From: JAZGHN01 sp964496725
Lineage (GTDB): Bacteria; Chloroflexota; Dehalococcoidia; Dehalococcoidales; E44-bin46
Assembly: GCA_964496725.1 (NCBI GenBank)
Contig: CAZCAS010000017.1
Coordinates: 1 to 16,016, forward strand
Reading direction: 5' to 3'
DNA length: 16,016 nucleotides
Shown here: piece after piece, positions 8,339 to 15,938 of the stretch
Layout: every line of letters begins with the position of its first letter
How positions within the stretch are numbered: position 1 is the first letter of the stretch
Program-made: the position numbers and the translations under genes
Notes under the pieces: model-generated
The model's database searches: none
Told to the model about the DNA's origin: nothing
The model's input: only the letters and a program-made list of their open reading frames with translations

Positions 8339-9448
8339 GTGGAAATACTACCATTAACCAGGGATAGATATAAAGAGTGGGATGAGTTCTGCCTAGAGAG
8401 TGATGACGCATGGTTCTGGCACACCACTCATTGGTTAGAATACACTTTAAATTACAAGCCAGAACTCAACAGCACTTCACTCTCATTTGAAGTTACTCAA
8501 GATTCTAAGATAATGGCTGTTTGCCCGCTGCTTCTGGAAACGATTATATTTCAGGGCAGGGAGGTACAGGAATTTAGCTTTGGCGGTTTTTCAACATGGG
8601 CTCCGGCATTTGCTAATGAAATACCAGCCAAAAGAAGGGGACGGGTAATCAAAGAAGTCTTTGATTACATTGATATACTAGCCCGGGACAACAGAGTTGT
8701 CCGAGCAAATTTTGGATTAAGTTCTTTAGCACCCAGATATCTTAGTTCCAATGTTCCGGAGAATAATTACCTCATGAAGTATGGCTACATAGATGTCTCT
8801 TTAAATACACAGATTATCTATTTGGGGCAGAGCCTAAAGGCTATCAGAAGCGGTATGAGAAAGGGACATAATTATGACATCAACAGAGGCCTCAAGCAAT
8901 TCGAAGTTGTTACCCTAGATAAGACAAATATTTCACGGGATGACTACAATAAGTATTGTGAGCTACATCATAACGCGGCTGGGCGTATAACCCGTCCTGT
9001 CATTACTTTCAATATGATGTATGACTGGATTCTCGCCGGTAATGCCGTTTTATTCGGGGCAAAATCAGGAGAGAAATATGTTGGCTTTTCCTATGTTATC
9101 ACATACAAAAACGGGGCTTACTATGCTTCAGCCTGTAATGACCCCGAGTATTCCCACATGCCTATCGGACACATCTTACATTGGCGAGCTATTGAATGGC
9201 TAAAGGAACACGATTTTGAACATTATGAAATTGGGACACAGATATACGGCTGTTTACCTCATACTCTTCTGTCACAAGAGGGGATAAATATTGCCTTTTT
9301 CAAAAGAGGGTTCGGCGGTTTTACCGTGCCATATTTCCGTGGTGAGAAGTATTATTCAAAAGATTACTATTTGAAACTTAATCTCGATAGGGTAAAAAAA
9401 TATGCATCCTACCTGGAAACGAAAAACAATCCAGCGGAGAATACTTAA
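8339..9448 (+). CDS. FemAB/GNAT-like acyltransferase
   Basis: A 369-residue cytosolic protein with the look of FemAB-related proteins that carry a GNAT-like fold (the 'GNAT domain 6' group). Typical pieces are FWHTTHWLEY at 26-35, the basic MRKGHNYDINRG segment at 173-184, the HWRAIEWLKE helix at 281-290 followed by YEIGT, and FKRGFGG at 321-327. The family transfers acyl or aminoacyl groups to amino groups of sugars or peptides. In this locus it may acylate an amino sugar, and could stand in for the missing PseH N-acetyltransferase, but that is inference. GTG 8339 follows GAGAGG at 8325-8330 by eight bases. It lies between the two long repeats together with the next gene. Confidence 0.75.
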   Translation: MEILPLTRDRYKEWDEFCLESDDAWFWHTTHWLEYTLNYKPELNSTSLSFEVTQDSKIMAVCPLLLETIIFQGREVQEFSFGGFSTWAPAFANEIPAKRRGRVIKEVFDYIDILARDNRVVRANFGLSSLAPRYLSSNVPENNYLMKYGYIDVSLNTQIIYLGQSLKAIRSGMRKGHNYDINRGLKQFEVVTLDKTNISRDDYNKYCELHHNAAGRITRPVITFNMMYDWILAGNAVLFGAKSGEKYVGFSYVITYKNGAYYASACNDPEYSHMPIGHILHWRAIEWLKEHDFEHYEIGTQIYGCLPHTLLSQEGINIAFFKRGFGGFTVPYFRGEKYYSKDYYLKLNLDRVKKYASYLETKNNPAENT

Positions 9449-9511
9449 GCGAGCCTAAAGGACATTGCAGGTGGTAGGTAAACTGGAAAATGGTCGGGGA
9501 GTATATCCACT

Positions 9512-10564
9512 ATGAGGGATAGAATTGACTTTTCCCCAAACACACGTAAAACGGAGCTATGCAGGGCTCTCCTTTACCGGAAATCTTGCCGGGAACAGAG
9601 CAAGCGGATTCTTCTCCAGCATTTCGGGAGGCCGGTAGTCCTTCTAAATTCAGGGCGGACCGGTATCTACCTCGCCTTAGCCGCTCAGGGGATGACCCGA
9701 GTCGATGAAATTTTGGTCCCTAGATATATGGGGCAATGTGTGCTGAATGCCATTAACCGGACTGCTTTCCCCACAACTACAGAGTCGGCACGTGTCAAAG
9801 CCATATTGCTTCTGCATCAATTCGGATACCCGCAGCATATTGAGGAAATTATTAATTATGCTCAGACTAAAGGCTGGCTAGTTATCGAGAATTGTGCTCA
9901 CTCTATAGCATCTACATACCGGGGGAAGAACATAGGTTTGTTTGGTGATGCAGCAATATGTAGCTTCCCCAAGGTTTTCCCTACCATTTTGGGGGGTTGT
10001 CTCATAACAGAGTCGGAAAGGATCCTCAGCTTTGCGCAAGCCTACCTTAGCAGCAAGAGAGGTCTTTGGCGTACGCTCCTGTCAAATATAAGTGTGGCAA
10101 CAAGGTTCCCCGGTATATGGCCGGGAAAAATGAGGGAGAGTCATACTTCCCTCTTGGAAATGTGCTACAGTCAATTCGTTAATTTTCCCAGCCTAAACAC
10201 CTACGTATCCCATCTACTACTACAATCGCTGATGAAATTGGCAAGCAGTATCCAGCAGAGAAAAAGGAACCTTGCCATCTTCAAGGAGTATTTTCTAGGG
10301 AATGGCTATTGGCATGAACTTGAGGAGGATTGTGAGGTAATTCCATACATAGCCCCCTACCTTCATGAGGATTGCGAAAGACTGGTCAGGGTAGTTGAAA
10401 CCCTCAAGAGAATGAACATTAAAACGGAGATATTGCATTTTGATGTCCGGCGTAATATGCTCTACCCCGACTATCGGAAGTGCGTTCCAATTCCTGTCCA
10501 TCAGGGAATACCGGATAACAGGATGCACCACATTTGTCAGAACATTGCTGAAGCAGTGAAGTGA
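9512..10564 (+). CDS. Divergent DegT/DnrJ/EryC1-like PLP protein
   Basis: A 350-residue member of the sugar aminotransferase fold, shorter and more diverged than the two other DegT proteins here. LNSGRTGIYLAL at 45-56 matches the phosphate-binding segment. SFPKVFPTILGG at 151-162 keeps a candidate PLP lysine (K154) but lacks the usual TTGEGG run. The segment normally reading EDAAH is ENCAH, so the Asp that pairs with the pyridine nitrogen is Asn127 (codon 9890-9892). Activity may therefore be altered or lost. ATG 9512 follows GGGGAG at 9496-9501 by ten bases. The gene sits 63 bases after the FemAB-like gene, and the pair is enclosed by the direct repeats. It may be an aminotransferase with unusual chemistry, or a non-catalytic homologue. 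Confidence 0.78.
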   Translation: MRDRIDFSPNTRKTELCRALLYRKSCREQSKRILLQHFGRPVVLLNSGRTGIYLALAAQGMTRVDEILVPRYMGQCVLNAINRTAFPTTTESARVKAILLLHQFGYPQHIEEIINYAQTKGWLVIENCAHSIASTYRGKNIGLFGDAAICSFPKVFPTILGGCLITESERILSFAQAYLSSKRGLWRTLLSNISVATRFPGIWPGKMRESHTSLLEMCYSQFVNFPSLNTYVSHLLLQSLMKLASSIQQRKRNLAIFKEYFLGNGYWHELEEDCEVIPYIAPYLHEDCERLVRVVETLKRMNIKTEILHFDVRRNMLYPDYRKCVPIPVHQGIPDNRMHHICQNIAEAVK

Positions 10565-10606
10565 CGCCGCTATTGGCGTACACAGAGAGGATACTCCGGC
10601 CTCAGT

Positions 10607-10661
10607 AGAGGAATCAAAACAAGAAAATATCAATAAAGGATATGACTCTGCTGAAAGGTAG
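10607..10661 (+). pseudogene. Orphan copy of the 3' end of the upstream glycosyltransferase gene
   Basis: These 55 bases duplicate the last 17 codons and TAG stop of the gene ending at 7303. Here they lie between genes with no glycosyltransferase body in front. The frame that would encode the tail is open only from 10560, just after a TGA at 10557-10559. If copy 1 is the source, this is a non-functional remnant carried along by duplication. If copy 2 is the source, the glycosyltransferase gene acquired its tail from here. The rest of the gap (10565-10606) holds only a five-base inverted repeat without a T-run. Confidence 0.7.
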
Positions 10662-10673
10662 TAAGCCTGAGTC

Positions 10674-10679
10674 AGGAGG
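10674..10679 (+). promoter_or_regulatory. Shine-Dalgarno site AGGAGG deciding the pseB copy 2 start
   Basis: Same site and same seven-base spacing to GTG 10687 as in copy 1, because it lies within the repeat. It favours GTG 10687 over the in-frame ATG at 10642/10643, which has no comparable site. Confidence 0.82.
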
Positions 10680-10686
10680 ATTAACA

Positions 10687-11658
10687 GTGCCTTTACACAA
10701 CAAGATAGTCTTAGTTACCGGCGGCACCGGCTCCTTTGGACAGGAGTTCACCAACATAATGCTAAAGGAGCATAACCCTAAAGCAATACGAATCTTCTCC
10801 AGGGGAGAATTGCTCCAGCAGGAAATGCGCCATAAGTTTAATGATGAAAGGCTCAGATTTTTCATAGGTGACGTTAGAGATAGGGACAGGGTATATAGGG
10901 CAATGGCCGGGGTCGATATCGTTGTTCATGCCGCCGCTTTAAAGCAGGTGCCTACCTGTGAGTATAACCCCATAGAGGCAGTCAGAACAAATATCGACGG
11001 GGCAGCTAATATAATCGACGCCGCTATCGATACCGGCGTCGAGAAGGTAATTACCATAAGCTCAGATAAAGCAGTCCACCCTGTTAACCTCTATGGGGCA
11101 ACTAAGCTGGTCGCTGAGAAGCTCTTTATTCAGGGTAATGTCTACGCCGGAGGAAAGGGAACTAAGTTCAGCTGCGTGCGATACGGTAACGTGGTCGGTA
11201 GCCGAGGCAGCGTCATCCCCGTCTTCCTCGAACAGCAGAAAAATGGCCCAATCACCATCACCGATGAACGAATGACTAGGTTCTGGATTACCCTCGAGCA
11301 GGGGGCTCACTTCGTCATCGATTGCCTCGACAGAATGCAAGGCGGCGAGATCTTCGTCCCTAAGCTCCCCAGTATGAAGATTACTGATTTGGCTGATGCT
11401 ATTGCCCCCCAAGCTGAAAGAAGGAGTATAGGAATACGCCCCGGGGAGAAGGTCAACGAAATCCTGCTGACTGAGGAGGAAGCTAGGCATACCAGGGAGT
11501 TCGATACCTACTTCGTTATCGAACGAGGGGTCCCTTCCCGGAACAGGGACGACCTCAAGGGTGCCAAGCCCCTCCCTGATGGCTTCAGATATACTAGCGA
11601 CAATAATAATTGGTGGCTAACTCAAAATGAACTCAAGAGAATGATAGAGGAACTTTAG
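10687..11658 (+). CDS. pseB: UDP-N-acetylglucosamine 4,6-dehydratase (inverting), PseB/FlaA1 type, copy 2
   Basis: A 323-residue protein identical to copy 1 through the NNNWWLT segment, so it has the same NADP motif, the same D127/K128 and Y136/K140 catalytic residues and the same predicted reaction. The C-terminal tail differs: QNELKRMIEEL in place of EDDLRKLIEKPSL. This copy is followed after 32 bases by the PseC-type aminotransferase, the usual partner that takes its 4-keto product, so it is the copy in canonical context. No residue is missing, so both copies are probably active. An upstream ATG would add 15 residues unlike the family's short N-terminus. Confidence 0.93.
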   Translation: MPLHNKIVLVTGGTGSFGQEFTNIMLKEHNPKAIRIFSRGELLQQEMRHKFNDERLRFFIGDVRDRDRVYRAMAGVDIVVHAAALKQVPTCEYNPIEAVRTNIDGAANIIDAAIDTGVEKVITISSDKAVHPVNLYGATKLVAEKLFIQGNVYAGGKGTKFSCVRYGNVVGSRGSVIPVFLEQQKNGPITITDERMTRFWITLEQGAHFVIDCLDRMQGGEIFVPKLPSMKITDLADAIAPQAERRSIGIRPGEKVNEILLTEEEARHTREFDTYFVIERGVPSRNRDDLKGAKPLPDGFRYTSDNNNWWLTQNELKRMIEEL

Positions 11659-11690
11659 CGAGGACTATTAGCAGTTGAAGGTGAAGTGCT

Positions 11691-12833
11691 GTGAGAAGTA
11701 AATTTCTTCCTTATGGGCATCAGTGGATTGATGATGAGGATATCAAGGCTGTGGTGGAGGTTTTAAGAACAGATTGGATTACTCAAGGACCCAAGGTTGA
11801 TGAGTTTGAAAGACGAGTTGCTAAATATTGCGGGGCTAAATATGCGGTGGCTGTTTCCAGTGGGACTGCCGCCCTGCATGCCGCCTGCACCGTGGCTGGA
11901 ATTTCAGAAAGTGATGAAGCGATAACTACCCCTATCACTTTTGCTGCCACTGCTAATGCTATAGTGTATTGCGGTGGAAAACCAGTTTTTGCTGATGTAA
12001 GAGAAGATACCTTAAATATTGACCCCGAGGAAATCATAAAGAAACTCTCCCCTAAAACCAAAGCCATTTTGCCGGTAGATTTTACCGGTCACCCCGCCGA
12101 CTTAGATAAGATAAAAGTTATAGCTCAAGAAAGAGGACTAGTCGTAATTGAAGACGCTGCCCATGCCTTGGGTGCTGAATATAATGGAAAAAAGATAGGT
12201 AGCATCTCAGATTTGACCATTCTTAGCTTTCACCCGGTGAAGCACGTTACCACCGGTGAAGGCGGCATGATTCTGACCAATAACCAAGAATTCTATGAAA
12301 AGCTCAAGATTTTCAGGCATCATGGCATAGTGAATATAGATAAGGGCTCCTGGTACTATGAGATACGTAGCCCAGGGTATAACTTCAGGATTACCGATAT
12401 TCAGTGTGCTTTAGGAATCAGCCAGATGAGTAAGTTAGACCGCTTCGTCCAGAGAAGGAGGGAGATTACGGCAAGGTATAATGAAGCGTTTTCTGAGATA
12501 GAGGAAATCATAACTCCGGTCGAGAAAGACAATGTTAAAGCAGTATATCATATTTATGTTATTCAACTGCGAACAGAGATGCTTAAAGTAGATAGGAAGG
12601 AGATTTTCGAAGCCCTAAGGGCAGAAAATATAGGGGTGAACGTTCATTATATACCACTACATCTTCACCCCTTTTACCAAAGAGAATTCGGATATAAAGA
12701 GGGCGACTATCCTAAGGCAGAGAGATATTACGAGAGGGCAATCACCCTACCAATTTTCCCCAAGATGAGCGATAATGATGTTGAGGATGTAATTGAAGCG
12801 GTGATAAAAGCGATAACATATTATCGAAGGTGA
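11691..12833 (+). CDS. pseC: PseC-type UDP-4-keto-6-deoxy-sugar aminotransferase
   Basis: A 380-residue DegT-family PLP enzyme predicted to aminate C4 of the PseB product. The N-terminus (PYGHQWIDDEDIKAV, TDWITQGP) follows the PseC pattern. SSGTAALHA at 56-64, EDAAHA at 154-159 with D155, and SFHPVKHVTTGEGG at 179-192 with K184 show a complete PLP site. The C-terminal NVHYIPLHLHPFY segment is also typical of PseC. GTG 11691 is preceded by GAAGGTGA at 11677-11684. It follows pseB copy 2 by 32 bases and precedes the synthase gene by nine, consistent with co-translation. Family is firm. The assignment to PseC rather than another sugar aminotransferase rests on motif shape and the neighbouring pseB. 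Confidence 0.88.
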   Translation: MRSKFLPYGHQWIDDEDIKAVVEVLRTDWITQGPKVDEFERRVAKYCGAKYAVAVSSGTAALHAACTVAGISESDEAITTPITFAATANAIVYCGGKPVFADVREDTLNIDPEEIIKKLSPKTKAILPVDFTGHPADLDKIKVIAQERGLVVIEDAAHALGAEYNGKKIGSISDLTILSFHPVKHVTTGEGGMILTNNQEFYEKLKIFRHHGIVNIDKGSWYYEIRSPGYNFRITDIQCALGISQMSKLDRFVQRRREITARYNEAFSEIEEIITPVEKDNVKAVYHIYVIQLRTEMLKVDRKEIFEALRAENIGVNVHYIPLHLHPFYQREFGYKEGDYPKAERYYERAITLPIFPKMSDNDVEDVIEAVIKAITYYRR

Positions 12834-12842
12834 TAGCCTACG

Positions 12843-13850
12843 GTGAAAGTGAAAATAGGTGACAGACCTGTCGGGGAAAGCGAGCCAATCTTCATTATAG
12901 CGGAGGTCGGTTCCAACCATGATGGTAAGCTGGAGCAGGCCAAGCAATTAACTGCTGCCGCCAAGAAGTGCGGCGCTGATGCTGTCAAATTCCAGTCCTT
13001 CACCGCCGATAAGCTAGCGAGCCCCAAATACGAGAAAATCTATCAGGCGCTCCAGAAAGTTGAGCTACCACTTGAGTGGCATGAAGAGCTGGCTAAATTC
13101 GCCGAAAGCCGTGATATTATCTTTATGTCAACCCCTTTTGACGAGGAGAGCGCCTCCCTTCTGAATAATCTTGGCGTGCCAGCCTTTAAAATAGCTTCAG
13201 GGGATATAACAAATTACCCCTTACTGAGGCACGTAGCCAGTTTTAAAAAGCCGCTCCTCCTGTCTACCGGCATGGCAACCCTCAGCGAGGTAGAGGGAGC
13301 AGTCAATGTTATCCGCATTACGGGCAATAATGATATCATTCTGCTTCACTGCGTATCTAACTACCCTCCCAGAATAGAAGATATCAATGTAAAGGCTATG
13401 GTAACTATGAACAGGACTTTTAACTTGCCCGTAGGCTACTCTGACCACTCCCTCGGGTTGGTAGCACCCTTGGCAGCAGTGGCTATGGGCGCCTGTGTTA
13501 TAGAGAAACACATCACTATTAGCAGAACCTTGCCTGGACCTGACCACCCCCATGCTATGGAAGTAGATGAACTCGGTGAAATGGTGCGGCAAATCCGCAA
13601 TCTGGAGCTAGCCTTGGGAAGCGGAATTAAAGAACCTGTAGAAGCAGAAATCCCTGAGCGAGGATGGGCAAGAAGAGGAATATATGCCGCTACAGACATC
13701 TCGAAAGGTGCTAAAATTAGGAGGGATATGCTAAAGATTTTGAGGCCTTGTTTGAGCACCTTGGAGCCGAAGTATATTGACCTTGTTGTAGGAAGGATTG
13801 CCAAGAAAGATATCGCTGCCCATGAGCCGATTGAGCGGGGGAGTATATGA
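12843..13850 (+). CDS. neuB: Nonulosonic acid (NeuB/LegI-like) synthase
   Basis: A 335-residue enzyme expected to condense phosphoenolpyruvate with a six-carbon N-acyl amino sugar to a nine-carbon sialic-acid-like acid, using a divalent metal. TIM-barrel motifs are IAEVGSNHDG at 19-28, KFQSF at 49-53, STPFD at 96-100, KIASGD at 116-121, STGMA at 141-145, GYSDHSLG at 198-205, EKHIT at 221-225 and GPDHPHAME at 232-240. A C-terminal SAF (antifreeze-like) domain spans about 277-331. The STPF, GYSDH and GPDH forms match NeuB/LegI better than PseI, which usually has SSPF, GLSDH and a DSxFS segment. GTG 12843 lies nine bases after pseC; the 3' end overlaps the next gene in ATGA. Family is firm, the exact product is not. 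Confidence 0.9.
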   Translation: MKVKIGDRPVGESEPIFIIAEVGSNHDGKLEQAKQLTAAAKKCGADAVKFQSFTADKLASPKYEKIYQALQKVELPLEWHEELAKFAESRDIIFMSTPFDEESASLLNNLGVPAFKIASGDITNYPLLRHVASFKKPLLLSTGMATLSEVEGAVNVIRITGNNDIILLHCVSNYPPRIEDINVKAMVTMNRTFNLPVGYSDHSLGLVAPLAAVAMGACVIEKHITISRTLPGPDHPHAMEVDELGEMVRQIRNLELALGSGIKEPVEAEIPERGWARRGIYAATDISKGAKIRRDMLKILRPCLSTLEPKYIDLVVGRIAKKDIAAHEPIERGSI

Positions 13851-15916
13851 AGAATGTGGTTGCCATAATACAGGCTCGAATGGGCTCAACAAGGTTATCG
13901 GGTAAAGTCTTTAAGGAAGCCTGCGGCCGACCGCTTCTCTGGCACCTTATTTACCGTCTCAGAAAGGCTAATACCATCGAAGACATAGTTCTGGCCACAA
14001 CTACGCTTGATGAAGATAGGATTCTCCTAGAAAAGGGGCGGGAATGGGGGGTGAAGACGTTTGCCGGCAGCCCTGATGACCTGCTTGACCGCTATTACCA
14101 GGCAGCCAGGAAATTCAAGGCTGACCCCGTGATACGTATCACGGCGGACTGCCCGCTGATTGACCCTCGGATTGTTGACCGGGTGGTTCGGGAGTTCCTG
14201 AAGCTGAAAGACTACGACGCCGTGGCCACGAACGGAACAACTTTCCCCGAGGGTTTAGATACCGTGGTTTACTCTTTCCGGGCTTTAGAGAAAGCATGGC
14301 GGGAAGCTGAGTTACCTTCAGAGAGGGAACACGTAGGCCCTTATATATCCAAGCACCCCGAGCTTTTTAAAATCCGGGCGATACCATACCGAGCCAACCT
14401 TTCCCACCTGCGCTGGACCGTGGACCAGGAAGAAGACCTAATACTGGTGAGGGAGATATTCGAACGGCTTTTCCAAGAAGGAGGGATGTTCTACACCGAA
14501 GATATTCTAAAGCTTCTGGACAAGGAGCCTCATCTTTCAAAAATCAACAGTCACATCACTAGAAATGAGGGATATCTTAAATCACTAGAACAGGATAAAG
14601 AATACCTGAGGAGAATAAATACGAAACTAGAAAATAAGAGAGTCTTAGCCAAGTCCGATGCCTTCTGGGAGCGGGCCATTAAGGCGATACCGAAAGGCAC
14701 CCAAACCCTCAGTAAAGGCCCAGACCAGTTTGTTGGCGGGGTAGCTCCGAAATATCTTGTTAGAGGGAAGGGATGCCACGTGTGGGATGTAGATGGCAAT
14801 GAATACATAGACTATCCTTTGGCGTTGGGGCCGATTATTCTTGGTTACGCCTACCCGGCAGTAGTAGATGCGGTAATCAAGCAACTACACGAAGGCAACA
14901 CCTTCACCTTGATGCATCCATTGGAGGTAGAACTGGCTGAGCTTCTGGTGGAAATTATTCCCTGCGCTGAAATGGTCAGGTTCGGTAAAAATGGAGCCGA
15001 TGCCACTATGGCAGCTATCCGCATCGCCCGTGCTTATACCGGGAGAGACCATGTCGCCTACTGTGGCTATCATGGCTGCCATGACTGGTATGCCGCGACC
15101 ACTTCACTGGACAAGGGAATCCCCCAGTTTAATCGGCAGCTAATCCATGTCTTCGAGTATAACAATCCACCCAGCTTAAAGGACTTATTTGACTTATATC
15201 CCAATCAAATCGGGGCAGTGATTATGGAACAGCCCGGAATCGAGCCGGTGGATAACTTCCTCCATAAAGTGATTGACATAGCTCATAAAAATGGAGCCTT
15301 ATTTATACTGGATGAGATATGTACCGGGTTTCGTTATGCCCTGGGGGGAGCTCAGGAATACTATGGGATTGTTCCTGACCTTGCCTGTTTTGGCAAAGGC
15401 ATGGCTAACGGCTTGCCTATATCGGCAATCGTGGGCAAGAAGGAGTTTATGAAAGAGCTCAATGAAATATTCTTCTCCCTGACCTTCTCCGGTGAAACTC
15501 TGGCTATGGCTGCTTCCTTAGCTACCATAAATGAGATTAGGACCAAGAATGTTATTCCCTACATCTGGGAGAAGGGGGAGAAGCTGCGGGACAGGCTAAC
15601 CAAGGCTGCCCAGGAGGCAGGAGTCGATTTATACACGCCCGGTAACCCTCCTCGCTCCGGACTGGTATTCCGCGATAGCTCGGGTCAGGAATCTCTGGAC
15701 ATTAAAAGCCTTTTCCTGCAAGAGACGGTGAAGAGGGGTATCCTGTTTGGCGGGCCGGTATATATCTCGTTCTCGCATACCGATGAGGACATCGATAAGA
15801 CTGTGGAGGCATCGTTCGAGGCGTTGAGAGTGGTTAGAAAAGCCGTTGACGAGGGAGACATAGATAAGTATATGGAAGGGAATAAGGTAGGCACAGTCTA
15901 TCGGTCAAGGGATTGA
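13847..15916 (+). CDS. Fusion: SpsF-type cytidylyltransferase + class III (GSA-aminomutase-like) aminotransferase
   Basis: A 689-residue two-domain protein. Residues 1 to about 235 are an SpsF/CMP-sialate-synthetase-like nucleotidyltransferase: QARMGSTRL at 9-17, ITADCPLIDP at 98-107, and HLRWTVDQEEDL at 187-198. The usual Pro after STRL is Ser18. This part should activate the nonulosonic acid as its CMP ester. A charged linker (about 236-268) leads to a class III PLP aminotransferase (about 270-689) resembling glutamate-1-semialdehyde aminomutase: WDVDGNEYIDY at 313-323, GYHGCHDWY at 407-415, LDE with D489 and E490, and CFGKGMANG with the PLP lysine K517. Its start overlaps the synthase stop (ATGA). 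The aminotransferase part probably acts on a sugar here, not in haem synthesis; this is inferred from the fusion and context. Confidence 0.9.
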   Translation: MKNVVAIIQARMGSTRLSGKVFKEACGRPLLWHLIYRLRKANTIEDIVLATTTLDEDRILLEKGREWGVKTFAGSPDDLLDRYYQAARKFKADPVIRITADCPLIDPRIVDRVVREFLKLKDYDAVATNGTTFPEGLDTVVYSFRALEKAWREAELPSEREHVGPYISKHPELFKIRAIPYRANLSHLRWTVDQEEDLILVREIFERLFQEGGMFYTEDILKLLDKEPHLSKINSHITRNEGYLKSLEQDKEYLRRINTKLENKRVLAKSDAFWERAIKAIPKGTQTLSKGPDQFVGGVAPKYLVRGKGCHVWDVDGNEYIDYPLALGPIILGYAYPAVVDAVIKQLHEGNTFTLMHPLEVELAELLVEIIPCAEMVRFGKNGADATMAAIRIARAYTGRDHVAYCGYHGCHDWYAATTSLDKGIPQFNRQLIHVFEYNNPPSLKDLFDLYPNQIGAVIMEQPGIEPVDNFLHKVIDIAHKNGALFILDEICTGFRYALGGAQEYYGIVPDLACFGKGMANGLPISAIVGKKEFMKELNEIFFSLTFSGETLAMAASLATINEIRTKNVIPYIWEKGEKLRDRLTKAAQEAGVDLYTPGNPPRSGLVFRDSSGQESLDIKSLFLQETVKRGILFGGPVYISFSHTDEDIDKTVEASFEALRVVRKAVDEGDIDKYMEGNKVGTVYRSRD

Positions 15917-15938
15917 GCTTTTGAATTAAAAGAGGTTG

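Larger units (their letters stand above)
10607..11621 (+). repeat. 1015-base direct repeat, copy 2
   Basis: Identical by eye to 7249-8263. On its left lies a 42-base stretch (10565-10606) unrelated to the glycosyltransferase gene. On its right the pseB reading frame continues into a 3' end that is homologous to, but clearly diverged from, that of copy 1. With copy 1 it forms a direct pair able to recombine and delete 3358 bases. Confidence 0.95.

Noticed and set aside
10564..10579. Possible terminator hairpin (ACGCC, six-base loop, GGCGT)
   Set aside because: The stem is only five base pairs and no run of T follows.
7249..11621. Composite transposon or insertion sequence bounded by the repeats
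   Set aside because: No transposase or integrase, no terminal inverted repeats and no target duplication; the repeat is housekeeping-type glycan coding sequence.
14650..15916. Haem-pathway glutamate-1-semialdehyde aminomutase (hemL)
   Set aside because: The domain is fused to a cytidylyltransferase and sits in a nonulosonic acid operon with no tetrapyrrole genes, so a sugar role is more likely.
15918..15932. Inverted repeat CTTTT-gaatt-AAAAG after the fusion gene
   Set aside because: A five-pair stem, almost all A/T, without a T-run, overlapping the likely ribosome site of the next gene; too weak for a terminator or operator.
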